A DNA stretch of 64,000 bases from contig OZ243980.1 in NCBI GenBank assembly GCA_965214875.1, positions 2,480,001 to 2,544,000 of the forward strand, read 5' to 3'. Below, one piece after another: positions 17,701 through 27,246 of the stretch. The notes below the pieces were generated by a model that was not told where the DNA came from, searched no databases, and worked only from the letters and a program-made list of their open reading frames with translations. The DNA is from CBDAUN01 sp965214875. GTDB lineage: Bacteria; Pseudomonadota; Gammaproteobacteria; Arenicellales; JAJDZL01. Numbering within the stretch: the stretch's first letter is position 1; the number at the start of each line of letters is the position of its first letter. Made by a program: the position numbers and the translations under genes.

Positions 17701-20432
17701 TGCTCTTTTCCTTCATTGAGTTCCGCGATCGCGCCAATCCTGCACACTGGCGCCGCTGAACAGTAATCGCAGACATTGTCGATCGGGTCCGCCAACGCTT
17801 CCCCTCGCAAAAATGATTGCGACAAATCTTCAAGCTTTTCGAACGTCGACTGGAGAAAAGCCTGGAACCCCACAGCTTGATCCATGTTGCCCGGGTATTC
17901 CGAGAACTTGACATGCTCGCTATTGACAGTCGCATAGGACAGTGCATTGATCAGCATATTTTGTCGAAAAAGAGCGTAGGCGTAGACTGGCACCTGCGCC
18001 TGTTGCATGCGCTCCGAAGTGAATGCTTGAGCCGAATGCGTTGAAGACTTGTAGTCGATCACTACATGGCCGCTAGCCCTTTTGTCGATCCGGTCGACAC
18101 GCCCGCGAACCGGCAAGCCTGCAACTTCGGTTTCGAACTCCCACTCTGTATCGAAGATCTCGAACGGAGCCTTTCGAATCCTCTTGGCATCTTCGGATCG
18201 CCAATTCAACGCGATTGCAACAAGCCGTTCGAGCTCGTTTTCGAGCACATCATGGGAGACTGGCATGAATCGGCTTGCATTGGTTTCAGTCAGCAGCCTA
18301 TCAGCGACCTGCCTTGCATCCCGCTGAAACTCGTCCATGGAATCGCTTGTCAGCTCTTCGACCGCCCGCCACTTGCCCTGGGCTAGCTCGTTGAGCAGCG
18401 CATGCATGAGAAGCCCTCTTTCCATGGCCGTCAATCCGGAACCAAAATCATCAATCAAGTTGCGGCTGAGCCCGAGGCGGTGCTCCGCGAATGCCTTGAA
18501 CGGACACTGCGACTGATCAGTAAGCACTCTTACGCCGCTTCTAATGCTTGGCGGGTCTGCTACATCCGGTGCCATCCAATCGATGAACTGCTCCTTTTCG
18601 CCATGTGAAGCAGCGATTATCTCGCGAAATCCTGGATACGACTCACACTGAAGCGAACCAGGCTCGACAGCGGGACGAAGCGAGATGATCGAGCTTGGCT
18701 GATGCAGACGCGTTACATCGCTCTTTGCATAACTGAGCACGGCATGATCGGATGAATTCAGCAAGGCGCACAAATCGCGCGTCACCGCATCCCGCACTAG
18801 TGCCGGCGTCGCATGAGGAACCTTGGATTCGCTTTGAATGGCAACTGGAATGAACGGATTGGGACGCGCCGGCCCTGGAATCGCTTCATCATTCATGCCC
18901 ATGATCCAGATGTGGGTGAAATTCTGCCCGATCAGGGCCTTCGGGCCGCCGATTTGAATGGGCGCATGGCGCGCAAGGGGTTGAAAGTCGATGCTGCCTG
19001 CGACACGCAACAGTTTCGCCATGGCCTCTGTCAAGCGCATTTTTTTGCCAAGCACGCCGAATTCAGCGAGGTTCTCGACGATGCGTCCCCACTGCTGATG
19101 GGCCAGCACCTCATCGGCGCCGAAGATTCTTCCGCCTTTGGATTTTGACTGGAAACAGGATATCCAATCGGTGAAGAATCTTGCCCAATGTGAGATTTCC
19201 GCGGTCTTCGGAGCGGCCTTGAGCTTGGCCTCGGCCTGACCGAGCAGCCGGTTCAACCGGCGCAGCCTTTTGCGGCGCTGTGCCGGCAAATACCGGATCA
19301 GGCGCCGCAAATCTGCGATCGTCGTCCAATGCCCGCACCTTTTCCGCAGCTCATTGGCCAGCCGCGCTCGCGCCGCCTTTTCTTTGCGCCAGCCCTTTAT
19401 GCGTTCGGACATGACAACGCTACACAGCGTATCGGTTTCGACTTCCGGCCCGACCATGCTGACCAGCTTCAGCGCGTCGGCAACCAGCGGGATTCGGCTT
19501 AGGCGCTCTCCTAAAGTGATATGAAACGCCTGCTCGACAGGCTGCCTGTTTTCGAGCAGGTCGCCCGGATTGGTGCAGGCGGAAAAGGCTCGTCGAATGC
19601 GCGGATGCAAGGCGCGGAGCTCCGGCACTGCCACCGCAACGACATGCCGGTCCGGGTCGGATTCGATCACCGTCCGGGCCCACTGGGCGCAAGTTCGTAT
19701 CTCTTCGTCGGTTGTTTCGAAATCCACCCGCTTGAATGCGACTTCGGCGATATCTGGCGCTTGCTGGCAGATATCGCGCACTTCGACGCCTTCCTTGCGC
19801 AAAGCCTCAAACAGCACAAGCTGCTGAGGGGTGAGCGGGTCGAACCCGGCCAGCACTATCTTGCCATGTCCAATACTGGCAAGCGAAGGCGCGAAACGCA
19901 AGATTTTCTCCGGCAACTGCTCGGCATCAACATAGCCTTTTGAATTAAGCCACTTGAGGTATCTTTCACGCCAAGCAAGAAAGTTTTCGACATCGTCGCT
20001 GACACGGTCAGAGAGCTTTTTCGCATCGATTTGGTATTGCCGCATGATCCCATATGCCGCCTGGGCTGTAGAGGCGGTCACATTCACATGCCAAAGCATG
20101 TATTCGAAGCCGTCCTGATTGTGTTTTCGTATGTGCTGGCTGATGCATTGCTCCCAGATTGCCTCTGTCTGGCTGCTGGAGAGCAGTGCTGGAAGCGTTT
20201 CTCTAGATGTCAGTTCCAAGTCTGCCCAGACTTCACGAAGCCAGCCATTGAACGTATGGATTTTCGGCGTTTCCCAGCACTGCTTGCCGCTGTCGGCCTG
20301 AATCCGGTTGATGCGGTCCGCAATCAGATGCCGGAGACGCTCTGTTGCGGCAACAACGATGTAGTCATCAAACGCCATTCGAGCGCATTGATCGATCGTG
20401 CCAATTTGAACTTTTTCAGCAAGTTTATTCAT
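17697..20432 (-). CDS. addB: AddB-type nuclease subunit with Fe-S-type cysteines
   Basis: This is the AddB partner of the downstream AddA. The N-terminal half resembles a degenerate helicase (FDDYIVVAATERLRHLI, then KIVLAGFDPLTPQQLVL). The C-terminal PD-(D/E)XK domain contains LPVRGRVDRIDKRASGHVV and IDYKSSTHSAQ, with an upstream QCPFKAFAEHRLG and a terminal CDYCSAAPVC; the spaced cysteines match the 4Fe-4S cluster that staples AddB nuclease domains. An open frame starts with TTG at 20468, but the ATG at 20432 (MNKLAEKVQIGTIDQ) is more likely. The product is about 911 residues. The IS1-like element lies 125 bp upstream. Confidence 0.9.
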   Translation of the reverse strand: MNKLAEKVQIGTIDQCARMAFDDYIVVAATERLRHLIADRINRIQADSGKQCWETPKIHTFNGWLREVWADLELTSRETLPALLSSSQTEAIWEQCISQHIRKHNQDGFEYMLWHVNVTASTAQAAYGIMRQYQIDAKKLSDRVSDDVENFLAWRERYLKWLNSKGYVDAEQLPEKILRFAPSLASIGHGKIVLAGFDPLTPQQLVLFEALRKEGVEVRDICQQAPDIAEVAFKRVDFETTDEEIRTCAQWARTVIESDPDRHVVAVAVPELRALHPRIRRAFSACTNPGDLLENRQPVEQAFHITLGERLSRIPLVADALKLVSMVGPEVETDTLCSVVMSERIKGWRKEKAARARLANELRKRCGHWTTIADLRRLIRYLPAQRRKRLRRLNRLLGQAEAKLKAAPKTAEISHWARFFTDWISCFQSKSKGGRIFGADEVLAHQQWGRIVENLAEFGVLGKKMRLTEAMAKLLRVAGSIDFQPLARHAPIQIGGPKALIGQNFTHIWIMGMNDEAIPGPARPNPFIPVAIQSESKVPHATPALVRDAVTRDLCALLNSSDHAVLSYAKSDVTRLHQPSSIISLRPAVEPGSLQCESYPGFREIIAASHGEKEQFIDWMAPDVADPPSIRSGVRVLTDQSQCPFKAFAEHRLGLSRNLIDDFGSGLTAMERGLLMHALLNELAQGKWRAVEELTSDSMDEFQRDARQVADRLLTETNASRFMPVSHDVLENELERLVAIALNWRSEDAKRIRKAPFEIFDTEWEFETEVAGLPVRGRVDRIDKRASGHVVIDYKSSTHSAQAFTSERMQQAQVPVYAYALFRQNMLINALSYATVNSEHVKFSEYPGNMDQAVGFQAFLQSTFEKLEDLSQSFLRGEALADPIDNVCDYCSAAPVCRIGAIAELNEGKEQ

Positions 20433-20659
20433 GTTGCGAATCACGTCCAGAAGGTGAACTAAGTTCAAACTTTCTAACGCGAGGCCAACTTTATGGCCGG
20501 CAAGGATCTATGCTTGATCGTGCGAAAAAGCAGAAAACATGAGGCGCAAGCGCGCTGAAAATGGGGTAGTGGCTCAGTTTGAAAAACACTGCAAGCAAGC
20601 ATGATTGTAATGTTATATTGAAAATAAAAACATAACCAACAAACTAGGAGATAAACAAA

Positions 20660-20851
20660 ATGAAACGCCCAAGAGACACCAATAAACTAGCCAAAGCGGT
20701 AGTCGATATAGCCACTGGTCAAACCGAGGATATAAAACCGAATACCACCCCCAAAAGAGCAAACGGAGGCCATGCAAGGGCAAAATCAATCTCCTCTGAA
20801 CGCCGTCAGGAAATTGCCAGAGCGGCGGCCGAAGCCCGTTGGGGATCTTGA
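20660..20851 (+). CDS. Small basic passenger protein, 63 residues
   Basis: MKRPRDTNKLAKAVVDIATG opens a small basic protein with a central linker and a C-terminal helix (SSERRQEIARAAAEARWGS). Relatives are often annotated as histone-like or RNA-binding proteins without experimental proof. A Shine-Dalgarno (AGGAGA at 20646-20651) precedes the ATG with good spacing, so it is probably translated. It ends 2 bp before the methyltransferase start and lies inside the IS1-like element. Confidence 0.7.
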   Translation: MKRPRDTNKLAKAVVDIATGQTEDIKPNTTPKRANGGHARAKSISSERRQEIARAAAEARWGS

Positions 20852-20853
20852 CA

Positions 20854-21148
20854 ATGTCAAATGGAATATCCAACCGAATAATATATGCTAAAGATTGTCT
20901 GGAAGTACTGAATGATAATTCAGCATTGCTGGATAAATCTGTTGATCTTATTTATCTTGACCCTCCATTCAACTCCAAGAGCAACTACAACCTTCCGTTC
21001 AAGGGCCGGCCAGTATAAGAAGGACGCAAAGCCGGTAATGGCTTTTAAGGATACTTGGTCATGGTCGGAAGAGGAAAATGAAAATCCCTCTAAATTGAGG
21101 GGGGGGGGCAAGCCGCCAATGCTGCCTTCTTCAAGATTTGCGGACTAA
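20854..21148 (+). pseudogene. DNA methyltransferase fragment, frameshifted, inside the IS1-like element
   Basis: From the ATG at 20854 the frame reads RIIYAKDCLEVLNDNSALL and VDLIYLDPPFNSKSNYNLPF, the N-terminal part of an N4/N6 DNA methyltransferase with motif IV DPPF. After FKGRP a one-base shift at about 21015 is needed to continue QYKKDAKPVMAFKDTWSWSE, normal for the family. The coding sequence then runs into a 10-base G tract (21099-21108) and stops at 21148, so the catalytic C-terminal part is missing. The G tract might once have been a switch, but too little gene remains to say. Confidence 0.75.
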
Positions 21149-21168
21149 AAATAAAATGAGCGTAATGC

Positions 21169-21197
21169 TTGCAATATATCTTGTATGCAGGTATAAT
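21169..21197 (+). promoter_or_regulatory. Likely sigma-70 promoter of the IS1-like transposase
   Basis: TTGCAA at 21169-21174 and TATAAT at 21192-21197 are separated by 17 bases. The transposase ATG (21205) is only 8 bases beyond the -10 box, implying a leaderless or nearly leaderless transcript. Confidence 0.5.
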
Positions 21198-21204
21198 GCT
21201 CATT

Positions 21205-22083
21205 ATGAATATACTGCCAGCAAAAACGAAAACGCTCATACTCAAATGCCTGGTTGAAGGCATGAGCATTCGCTCGACATCACGCATTGCCGATGTCTCC
21301 CGCAACACCGTAACTAAGCTTCTGGTTGACGCTGGCAAGGTCTGTTCCGACTATCAGGACAAGACATTGCGCAATCTCAACTGCACTCGAATTGAAGTCG
21401 ATGAAGTCTGGAGCTTTATATACGCCAAGAACAAAAACGTTCCGACCGCTAAGAATCCGCCTCGTCAGGCGGGCGATGTCTGGACGTGGACGGCCATATG
21501 CGCTGACACCAAGCTGGTTCCATCATGGAGGTTGGGGGATCGCTCCAGCGCCACAGCTATTGAGTTCATGGACGATTTGAGGTCAAGACTGGATAACCGG
21601 GTACAACTGACCAGTGATGGTCACAAGGCCTACTTGGAAGCCGTTGAAGGGGCATTCAGGGGCGATGTTGATTATGCGCAGCTTGTCAAGATTTACGGGG
21701 GAAGTGCTGACATAAAATCCGATTCTCGCTACAGTCCGGCAAAGTGCAATGGAATTCTGCACAATGCGATTGAAGGCAACCCGAATCCCGACAACATCTC
21801 TACATCCTATGTTGAACGCCAAAACTTGACAATGCGCCGGTATACACGGCTGACCAACGCCTTTTCAAAGAAAATGGAGAATCATGCCCATGCCGTTGCA
21901 TTGCACTTTATGCATTACAATTTCTGTAGGATCCACCAGACATTGCAAGCAACCCCAGCAATGGAAGCAGGAGTAACTAACCGGCTTTGGGATGTTAGCG
22001 ATATTGTCAAGATGGTCGAAGATGCACAGCCTGCGCCAAAACGGCCTAAAACCTACAAAAAGAACCCAGATATTTCAAACTGA
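21205..22083 (+). CDS. IS1-family-type transposase
   Basis: Starting at MNILPAKTKTLILKCLVEGM, the protein has an N-terminal helix-turn-helix (RSTSRIADVSRNTVTKLL). A catalytic region follows with EVDEVWSFIY, DVWTWTAICADTKLVPSW and TSDGHKAYLEAVEGAF, ending with VERQNLTMRRYTRLTNAFSK and HFMHYNFCRIHQTLQ. This matches the transposases annotated as IS1 family in many genomes. The reading frame extends to 21169 (TTG), but that codon is the -35 box. At 292 residues it looks complete. Confidence 0.85.
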   Translation: MNILPAKTKTLILKCLVEGMSIRSTSRIADVSRNTVTKLLVDAGKVCSDYQDKTLRNLNCTRIEVDEVWSFIYAKNKNVPTAKNPPRQAGDVWTWTAICADTKLVPSWRLGDRSSATAIEFMDDLRSRLDNRVQLTSDGHKAYLEAVEGAFRGDVDYAQLVKIYGGSADIKSDSRYSPAKCNGILHNAIEGNPNPDNISTSYVERQNLTMRRYTRLTNAFSKKMENHAHAVALHFMHYNFCRIHQTLQATPAMEAGVTNRLWDVSDIVKMVEDAQPAPKRPKTYKKNPDISN

Positions 22084-22220
22084 GCCACTATCGAAAATGG
22101 GATTCAGGCATAGTGCAAGAAAAGCAGGCTGCAACTGAAAAACAAAACTCGAGCGCAATAGTATTTGAGACGACTGTTTTCGCCGCCGGCCCGGTTAGCA
22201 GTAGCAGTGTTAGCGTGTCT

Positions 22221-22460
22221 TTACTGCACGGTCGCGGTGATCAGCACACCCAGAACTGCGGTAGCCACACCAACAACAACGATTATGGTCAGAAGCAGTC
22301 GATTTTCCCGCTGGGCCATGTCGGCACGTAACCGGTCTAGCGCGGATTCATATTCGGCTTGTTTCGTATTCATGTCTGCTCTCAACACGGCGACCTCTCT
22401 CGCCAGTTCATGTATCTGCTGATTATGGTTAGCATTTTCATGGTTAGTATTTTCCAACAT
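22221..22460 (-). CDS. Small coiled-coil protein with a C-terminal membrane anchor
   Basis: This 79-residue product has a polar N-terminus (MLENTNHENANHNQQIHELA), a heptad-like stretch to about residue 55 (REVAVLRADMNTKQAEYESA, LDRLRADMAQRENR), and one hydrophobic segment (LLLTIIVVVGVATAVLGVLI) at the end. It would be a tail-anchored inner-membrane protein. Its arrangement resembles small coiled-coil/TM proteins often found beside mobile elements. No function can be assigned. Confidence 0.55.
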   Translation of the reverse strand: MLENTNHENANHNQQIHELAREVAVLRADMNTKQAEYESALDRLRADMAQRENRLLLTIIVVVGVATAVLGVLITATVQ

Positions 22461-22778
22461 TGATCTATTTTATGCACAACCCGCACGAAGCGTTCAGAAA
22501 ATATGAAACTGAAATCCTGCGCTTGGCGTAAAACCTGACCATCAACGCCGCGAAAAAAGCATTTGCACGGACAAGGTGAAGCAAAAAATCTCAGGAACAT
22601 TCCGGCCGATCGAATTCGCGCACGTCTACTGCCGCATACCGAGCTGCCTGCAAACGATGAGCTTCATGGGCTACGGACCTTTGGCCGAAATCCAGATCGC
22701 CTTCCAAAACAAAGCCCCATATAGCATTCGACAATACGCAAAATAACACCCCTCGGACCAACGATCTGATCAGATCAT
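22461..22778. other. No gene seen
   Basis: 318 bases with only short, unconvincing frames on either strand; no repeats or RNA gene recognised. Confidence 0.4.
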
Positions 22779-22973
22779 CTAAATGGTGTACTTGTCAAGT
22801 TCTCTAATCATTGCATCGGCATATATCCTTGCTTTCTCCGCTATGTCCGATGGACTCATGATGCTATTAAGCGGAATCTCGAATGAATTAGGCAATTCAT
22901 AAGATTTATGTGCGATTATCAATGCCCTTAACGCCTGCCCTGCAAAATAATCTCTTCGGTCTACTTCTTTCAT
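22779..22973 (-). CDS. Small phage-type hypothetical protein, 64 residues
   Basis: MKEVDRRDYFAGQALRALII, then SPSDIAEKARIYADAMIREL. The 'YFAGQAL ... DIAE.A...ADAM' pattern is common in small proteins of prophages and accessory islands; their role is unknown. It is compositionally AT-rich. No phage structural genes are nearby, so it is probably a leftover. Confidence 0.55.
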   Translation of the reverse strand: MKEVDRRDYFAGQALRALIIAHKSYELPNSFEIPLNSIMSPSDIAEKARIYADAMIRELDKYTI

Positions 22974-23596
22974 AGTGTTTACTCCTGCTTAAACTCGTTC
23001 ACGAATTACGCATTCTGCTTAACTTGCACACTAGTGACCGCTATCTGAACACTAGAGTCCGTTATTGCACTCATATCGGCAACTAGGAGGTAGCTAATAG
23101 CGGAAAACCTGCATCACAAAGTTTTCTGAAAATCTACGCACTCACCCATCGGGTGAAAGCAAAACGACACGAGTGCTTCCCGCAAGTTATGAACATCCCA
23201 CTCTGCAAAATCAAGTCTGACAGCAAGGAACTCTCTTCGCGCGCACCGAGGGGCAGCGGCTACCGAAACGGTGAGCGGCTCAGCACCTTCATGCCGATGC
23301 TTCACGGGGGAGGTAGGTGCCTTGATGGTGTATCGCATCTTCACCGCGAAGCGTAGCCTGCCGCAGGCTTCACCATCGGGAAGATCCCGGCACCCACACA
23401 GTTGCCGGGCAACGCACTGCGGTGACAACCCCAAGGCGATGAAGGCACTCGGGGCAGTTAACCGTCAACTGATGTCGGCCACAGTGGAGTCTCCGAAAAG
23501 CTAGGTGGCACGCACAGCGTGAATCACGCCATAAACCGAACGGCTTCCATTGTCTTGCGGACGGTTCCGCCGTTAATTGACGATTTGGGAAATAGG
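22974..23596. other. Gene-poor stretch upstream of the small phage-type gene
   Basis: A 106-codon minus-strand frame (23114-23434) and overlapping plus frames are present, but composition and lack of start signals make them doubtful. I recognise no IS end, tRNA or domain. hemH ends at 23597. Confidence 0.35.
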
Positions 23597-24655
23597 CTAA
23601 TTGCGCACGGCGGTTGCTCTGCGATCTTGATTCGCAAGCGAAAGCCAATCAGAAGCCGTCTCGCAGACCAGATCATGAAGCATGTCGATGTGTGCAGGAT
23701 GATCATTGAGGCAAGGAATATAGCGAAAGGAAGATCCTCCGGCTTCAATAAACTCCTCTCCGTACTCCATGCTCACTTCTTCCAGGGTTTCGAGACAATC
23801 GACCGAAAATCCAGGGCATATCGCATCGACTTCGCGCACACCTTCGCTTGCCATTTTCTCGATTACGTCCTCGGTATACGGCTGCAGCCATTGCTTGGGC
23901 CCGAAACGAGACTGGAACGCGAACATCCAGTCCGAATCTTTCAGACCCAAGCGCTCAACAAGCGCTTGCGCCGTTGCACGGCATTCATGAGGGTATGGAT
24001 CTCCTTTTTCTGCATATTCCACAGGTATGCCGTGAAACGATAAAAGCAGTCGCTGGGCACGACCGTGCTCTTGCCAGTAAGCTTGAATGGATTGCGCGAG
24101 CGCATCGATATATTTATCTCGAACTGCATAGCTGTTGACGAACCGGATTGAAGGGACATAGCGACGCTTGCGCAATACCCTGGCAACCTCGTCGAAAACC
24201 GAACCCGTGGTAGTGCTCGAGTACTGCGGATACATTGGCACGACGATCACTTTTCGAATGCCGAGTCCGGTCAATTCATCCAACACCTTGCCGATCGACG
24301 GTTCGCCGTAGCTCATCGCATGGCGCACGACGCATGCGCCCGAGTCGCCAAAGCGCTGTTGCAGCGCCTCAGCCTGCTTGACCGCATTGACCATCAGCGG
24401 CGATCCTTGGTCAGTCCAGACTTCCTTGTAGGCCGCAGCGCTTTTCGCGGGCCGAATCAGCAAGATTACAAAGTTGAGCACGAACCACCAAATCATTTTT
24501 GGCGCTTCGACTACCCGGCCGTCGGATAGGAATTGACGCAGGAATCGGCGGACCGATGGCGTGTCAGGGGCATCCGGAGTGCCGAGGTTGACGAGCATCA
24601 CCCCGACAGACTCGGTATCAATATCGGTTCGAAGATTGTTTGAGAATGCTGCCAA
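23597..24655 (-). CDS. hemH: Ferrochelatase
   Basis: HemH inserts ferrous iron into protoporphyrin IX, the last step of heme synthesis. The 352-residue protein has the start-proximal GVMLVNLGTPDAPDTPSVRR, the substrate region VRHAMSYGEPSI and VVPMYPQYSSTTTGSV, the catalytic His motif LLSFHGIPVEYAEKGDPY, and AICPGFSVDCLETLEEV with the conserved Glu residues. The length is typical of gammaproteobacteria. The ATG at 24655 is 17 bp after the nadA stop, suggesting a nadA-hemH operon. Heme demand fits a respiratory sulfur oxidizer with cytochrome-containing DsrM. Confidence 0.95.
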   Translation of the reverse strand: MAAFSNNLRTDIDTESVGVMLVNLGTPDAPDTPSVRRFLRQFLSDGRVVEAPKMIWWFVLNFVILLIRPAKSAAAYKEVWTDQGSPLMVNAVKQAEALQQRFGDSGACVVRHAMSYGEPSIGKVLDELTGLGIRKVIVVPMYPQYSSTTTGSVFDEVARVLRKRRYVPSIRFVNSYAVRDKYIDALAQSIQAYWQEHGRAQRLLLSFHGIPVEYAEKGDPYPHECRATAQALVERLGLKDSDWMFAFQSRFGPKQWLQPYTEDVIEKMASEGVREVDAICPGFSVDCLETLEEVSMEYGEEFIEAGGSSFRYIPCLNDHPAHIDMLHDLVCETASDWLSLANQDRRATAVRN

Positions 24656-24671
24656 CGATTCGATACCGATG

Positions 24672-25757
24672 CTAACGCACGGATGGCGACATCACCGAAG
24701 CGTGTCGCTTGCCGAATTCAACCATGCGGCGAATGGACCGCTCCGCCTGCTTGCGAATTGCCTCGTCGATCGTGATTTCACCTTCAGGGGAAACCAAAGC
24801 GCGTTCAAGTCGTTGCAAGTCGTTCATCTTCATCCAAGGGCAATGCGCGCAGCTTTCGCAGGTTGCGCCTTCGCCCGCAGTCGGCGCAACGAGGAATTTC
24901 TTATCCGGCATGCGACTGCGCATGCGGTGAAGGATGCCCTCTTCGGTCGCAACGATGAACGTATCGGCCGGCAAACTCGATGCCGCTTCGATGATCTGGC
25001 TGGTAGAACCGACAACGTCGGCTAAAGCGATCACGCTAGCCGGCGATTCAGGATGAACCAGCACTTTGGCATGCGGATACTTCGACTTTAATCCGTCGAG
25101 CACAATTGCTTTGAACTCCTCGTGCACAATGCACGCGCCTTCCCACATGACCATATCGGCATTCGATTCGCGGCGAATATAGTCGCCAAGATATTTATCT
25201 GGTGCCCACAGAATCTTCTCGCCCTGCTGATGCAGATGCGTCACCAGCTTCAAGCCGATGGATGAAGTCACGACCCAGTCGGCACGCGCTTTAACCGCAG
25301 CGCTCGTGTTGGCGTAGACCACCACGATACGGTCCGGATGGCTATCGCAGAACTGTGCGAACGGTTCCGCCGGACAGCCAAGATCAAGCGAGCAGTTGGC
25401 ATCCTGTTCAACGACTAGCACAGTCTTTTCCGGACTGAGGATTTTCGCGGTCTCGCCCATGAAGCGTACGCCGGCAACGACTATGGTGGAAGCGGGATGC
25501 TCAAATCCAAACCGGGCCATTTCGAGAGAGTCGGCCACGCAGCCGCCCGTCTGCTCAGCCAGATCTTGCAAATCGCCATCGACATAGTAGTGCGCGACTA
25601 GCACCGCATCGCGCTCGCGCAGCAGCGATCCGATTTTGCGAAATTTTTGCTCCCGGTTCTGCGAGTCAGCAGGCGAACCTGATGCCTGCCGAGCACTTCG
25701 GGCAGCACTCAGGATTGAATCGTCAAGTGATTTTCCTGCTATGTTCGGCATTTCCAT
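24672..25757 (-). CDS. nadA: Quinolinate synthase A
   Basis: NadA condenses iminoaspartate with dihydroxyacetone phosphate to quinolinate, in NAD synthesis, using a 4Fe-4S cluster. Diagnostic segments are VLVAHYYVDGDLQDLAEQTG, DSLEMARFGFEHP, VAGVRFMGETAKIL, ILWAPDKYLGDYI, VHPESPASVIALAD and the C-terminal CESCAHCPWMKMNDL. Three conserved cluster cysteines are expected and candidates are present. Length (361) is normal. The start at 25757 gives a plausible short leader before the conserved core. It is upstream of hemH on the same strand. Confidence 0.95.
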   Translation of the reverse strand: MEMPNIAGKSLDDSILSAARSARQASGSPADSQNREQKFRKIGSLLRERDAVLVAHYYVDGDLQDLAEQTGGCVADSLEMARFGFEHPASTIVVAGVRFMGETAKILSPEKTVLVVEQDANCSLDLGCPAEPFAQFCDSHPDRIVVVYANTSAAVKARADWVVTSSIGLKLVTHLHQQGEKILWAPDKYLGDYIRRESNADMVMWEGACIVHEEFKAIVLDGLKSKYPHAKVLVHPESPASVIALADVVGSTSQIIEAASSLPADTFIVATEEGILHRMRSRMPDKKFLVAPTAGEGATCESCAHCPWMKMNDLQRLERALVSPEGEITIDEAIRKQAERSIRRMVEFGKRHASVMSPSVR

Positions 25758-25956
25758 GTCGCTATGCTGAGCCGGGGAATATGAATATAACTATAAAGCC
25801 AACAAATTCGCTTTCGCGGAAAGAACAGCATTATGGGATAAGCAATATCAATGGGTTGTTCCTGTACTGGCAACAGGGCCGAATGAGATTCTACCGCCCG
25901 GCTTCTCCAGCGGAGCAATCATACCATTACTTCTACTAAAACCGTGATCGTTGCGG

Positions 25957-27246
25957 CTATTCCTCCGGCAAACCACTTAGATAATCTCCCAGCGACGGAA
26001 TCGGAATCCGATAATGATCCGGCAGTTGCGCCGCATGCATCAGCAAGCCGGCATGCAAGGCATCAGTGAGGATTGCGTTGAACGAATCCGGTGATTGCTC
26101 CATGAATGGCTTTGCCAGGCGCTGGATTTCATGGCGCGGCAGAATGCCATCCGGGCATTGCGCAGCCGCCAAGGCCATTTGCCTATACAACCTGAAATCC
26201 TGCCCTCCCGCAGAAACACGATCGAAATAGTAGGCATTTTTGCACTCACTCCCTTTTTCAAGCACCGATTCAAGCAGCCGCCTTTCCAGCCGGCCGCCAT
26301 TGGCACGCAGCACTCGGCCAGCCGCAACTCCCACCCGATTGATATGCTGGGGCCAGCCCTGGGAAAGCTCTGCCAAGGCGCTCGCCCATACCGACTTCTC
26401 CGCCTTGCTACCCTCATAGTACGCGTCCAGCATGCGTCGTAACGATGCGGTCGCATCTTCAATCGGCAACAGACCCACATTCACTACCCGCCCAGCGGAA
26501 AGTCTCGACAATCCGCACTTTCTCAAAATCTCTTTGGTATCGCTGAGTCCGAAAAAAGCGGCTAGCAGCTTGATCCCCTGCTGAGCGTAGTGCAGACAAT
26601 GGAGAACTCCTTTCGTTGAATGTTTAACTGGCGTGTTCTGCGACTCATCGACAAACATCACTATTCGCGCATCATCGAACAGCGGCGCGGCACTGCGGAA
26701 AGCTCTCGCGGCGAGCCGATTGTCCTCCCCCGAATCGCCGCTGGCGCCCAGCTTCGGCCCGACCGAGAACCCCGCCACACTACCACCACGCGACGACAAT
26801 TCCCGATACAGTCGATCTCCCAATTCAAGCAGTTCCTTCAATTTTTTTGCTGACCGGCCTTTTGTGACGGTTGCCAGCCGCCGCCGCTCGGCGTTAGCGG
26901 CATGGACCATGCTTTCAACGACATCGTCAGGCGATTGCAAGTCTTCAGGTTCAACACGCACCGGGATCCATGGGCGAGTAGCAGTGGAATGAAGTCGTAC
27001 CGCTTCCATGCATTCAAGCAGTAGCGCAGACTTGCCGGCACCTGGCGCACCTTGAAAGATTATTGTGCCACCGCCTACTTGCCCCGCATCAAGGCTTTTG
27101 GCCGCTCGCCTAAACACTTCGTATTCGGCATCCCGGCCACAGAAAAACGCTTCGCGACCGACTTCAGCCCGATCGGTTCTGTCAAGCCAATCAGCCTCGC
27201 ACAAAGGTTCAGCCGGCGGCGGTCGATCAAATCCTCTTTGGCTCAT
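25957..27246 (-). CDS. AAA/STAND-like ATPase of unknown role
   Basis: The 429-residue protein carries Walker A QGAPGAGKSALLLECM (about 66-80) and Walker B ARIVMFVDESQNTP (about 195-208), with ESQ as Walker-B acid. Helical sequence follows (LPIEDATASLRRMLDAYYEG, ALAELSQGWPQHINRVG), typical of the lid of AAA ATPases such as ExeA/TniB-like or ORC-like proteins. No C-terminal nuclease or transmembrane segment is evident. No partner gene is adjacent, so a transposition-helper, defence or regulatory role cannot be chosen. Confidence 0.65.
   Translation of the reverse strand: MSQRGFDRPPPAEPLCEADWLDRTDRAEVGREAFFCGRDAEYEVFRRAAKSLDAGQVGGGTIIFQGAPGAGKSALLLECMEAVRLHSTATRPWIPVRVEPEDLQSPDDVVESMVHAANAERRRLATVTKGRSAKKLKELLELGDRLYRELSSRGGSVAGFSVGPKLGASGDSGEDNRLAARAFRSAAPLFDDARIVMFVDESQNTPVKHSTKGVLHCLHYAQQGIKLLAAFFGLSDTKEILRKCGLSRLSAGRVVNVGLLPIEDATASLRRMLDAYYEGSKAEKSVWASALAELSQGWPQHINRVGVAAGRVLRANGGRLERRLLESVLEKGSECKNAYYFDRVSAGGQDFRLYRQMALAAAQCPDGILPRHEIQRLAKPFMEQSPDSFNAILTDALHAGLLMHAAQLPDHYRIPIPSLGDYLSGLPEE

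Larger units (their letters stand above)
20565..22092. mobile_element. IS1-like insertion element carrying passenger genes
   Basis: The left end begins GGTAGTGGCTCAGTTTGAA at 20565, and the right end, read inward from 22092, is GATAGTGGCTCAGTTTGAA: 18 of 19 match, and IS1-family ends also begin GGT. GAAAATGG flanks the element at 20557-20564 and 22093-22100, an exact 8-bp target duplication as expected for IS1. Within 1528 bp it carries a 63-residue protein gene, a broken DNA methyltransferase gene and the transposase, all on plus. Passenger genes inside the inverted repeats are unusual for IS1-type elements. Confidence 0.88.

Noticed and set aside
23114..23434. 106-codon frame near hemH
   Set aside because: No start signal or recognisable motif; kept only as a gene-poor note.
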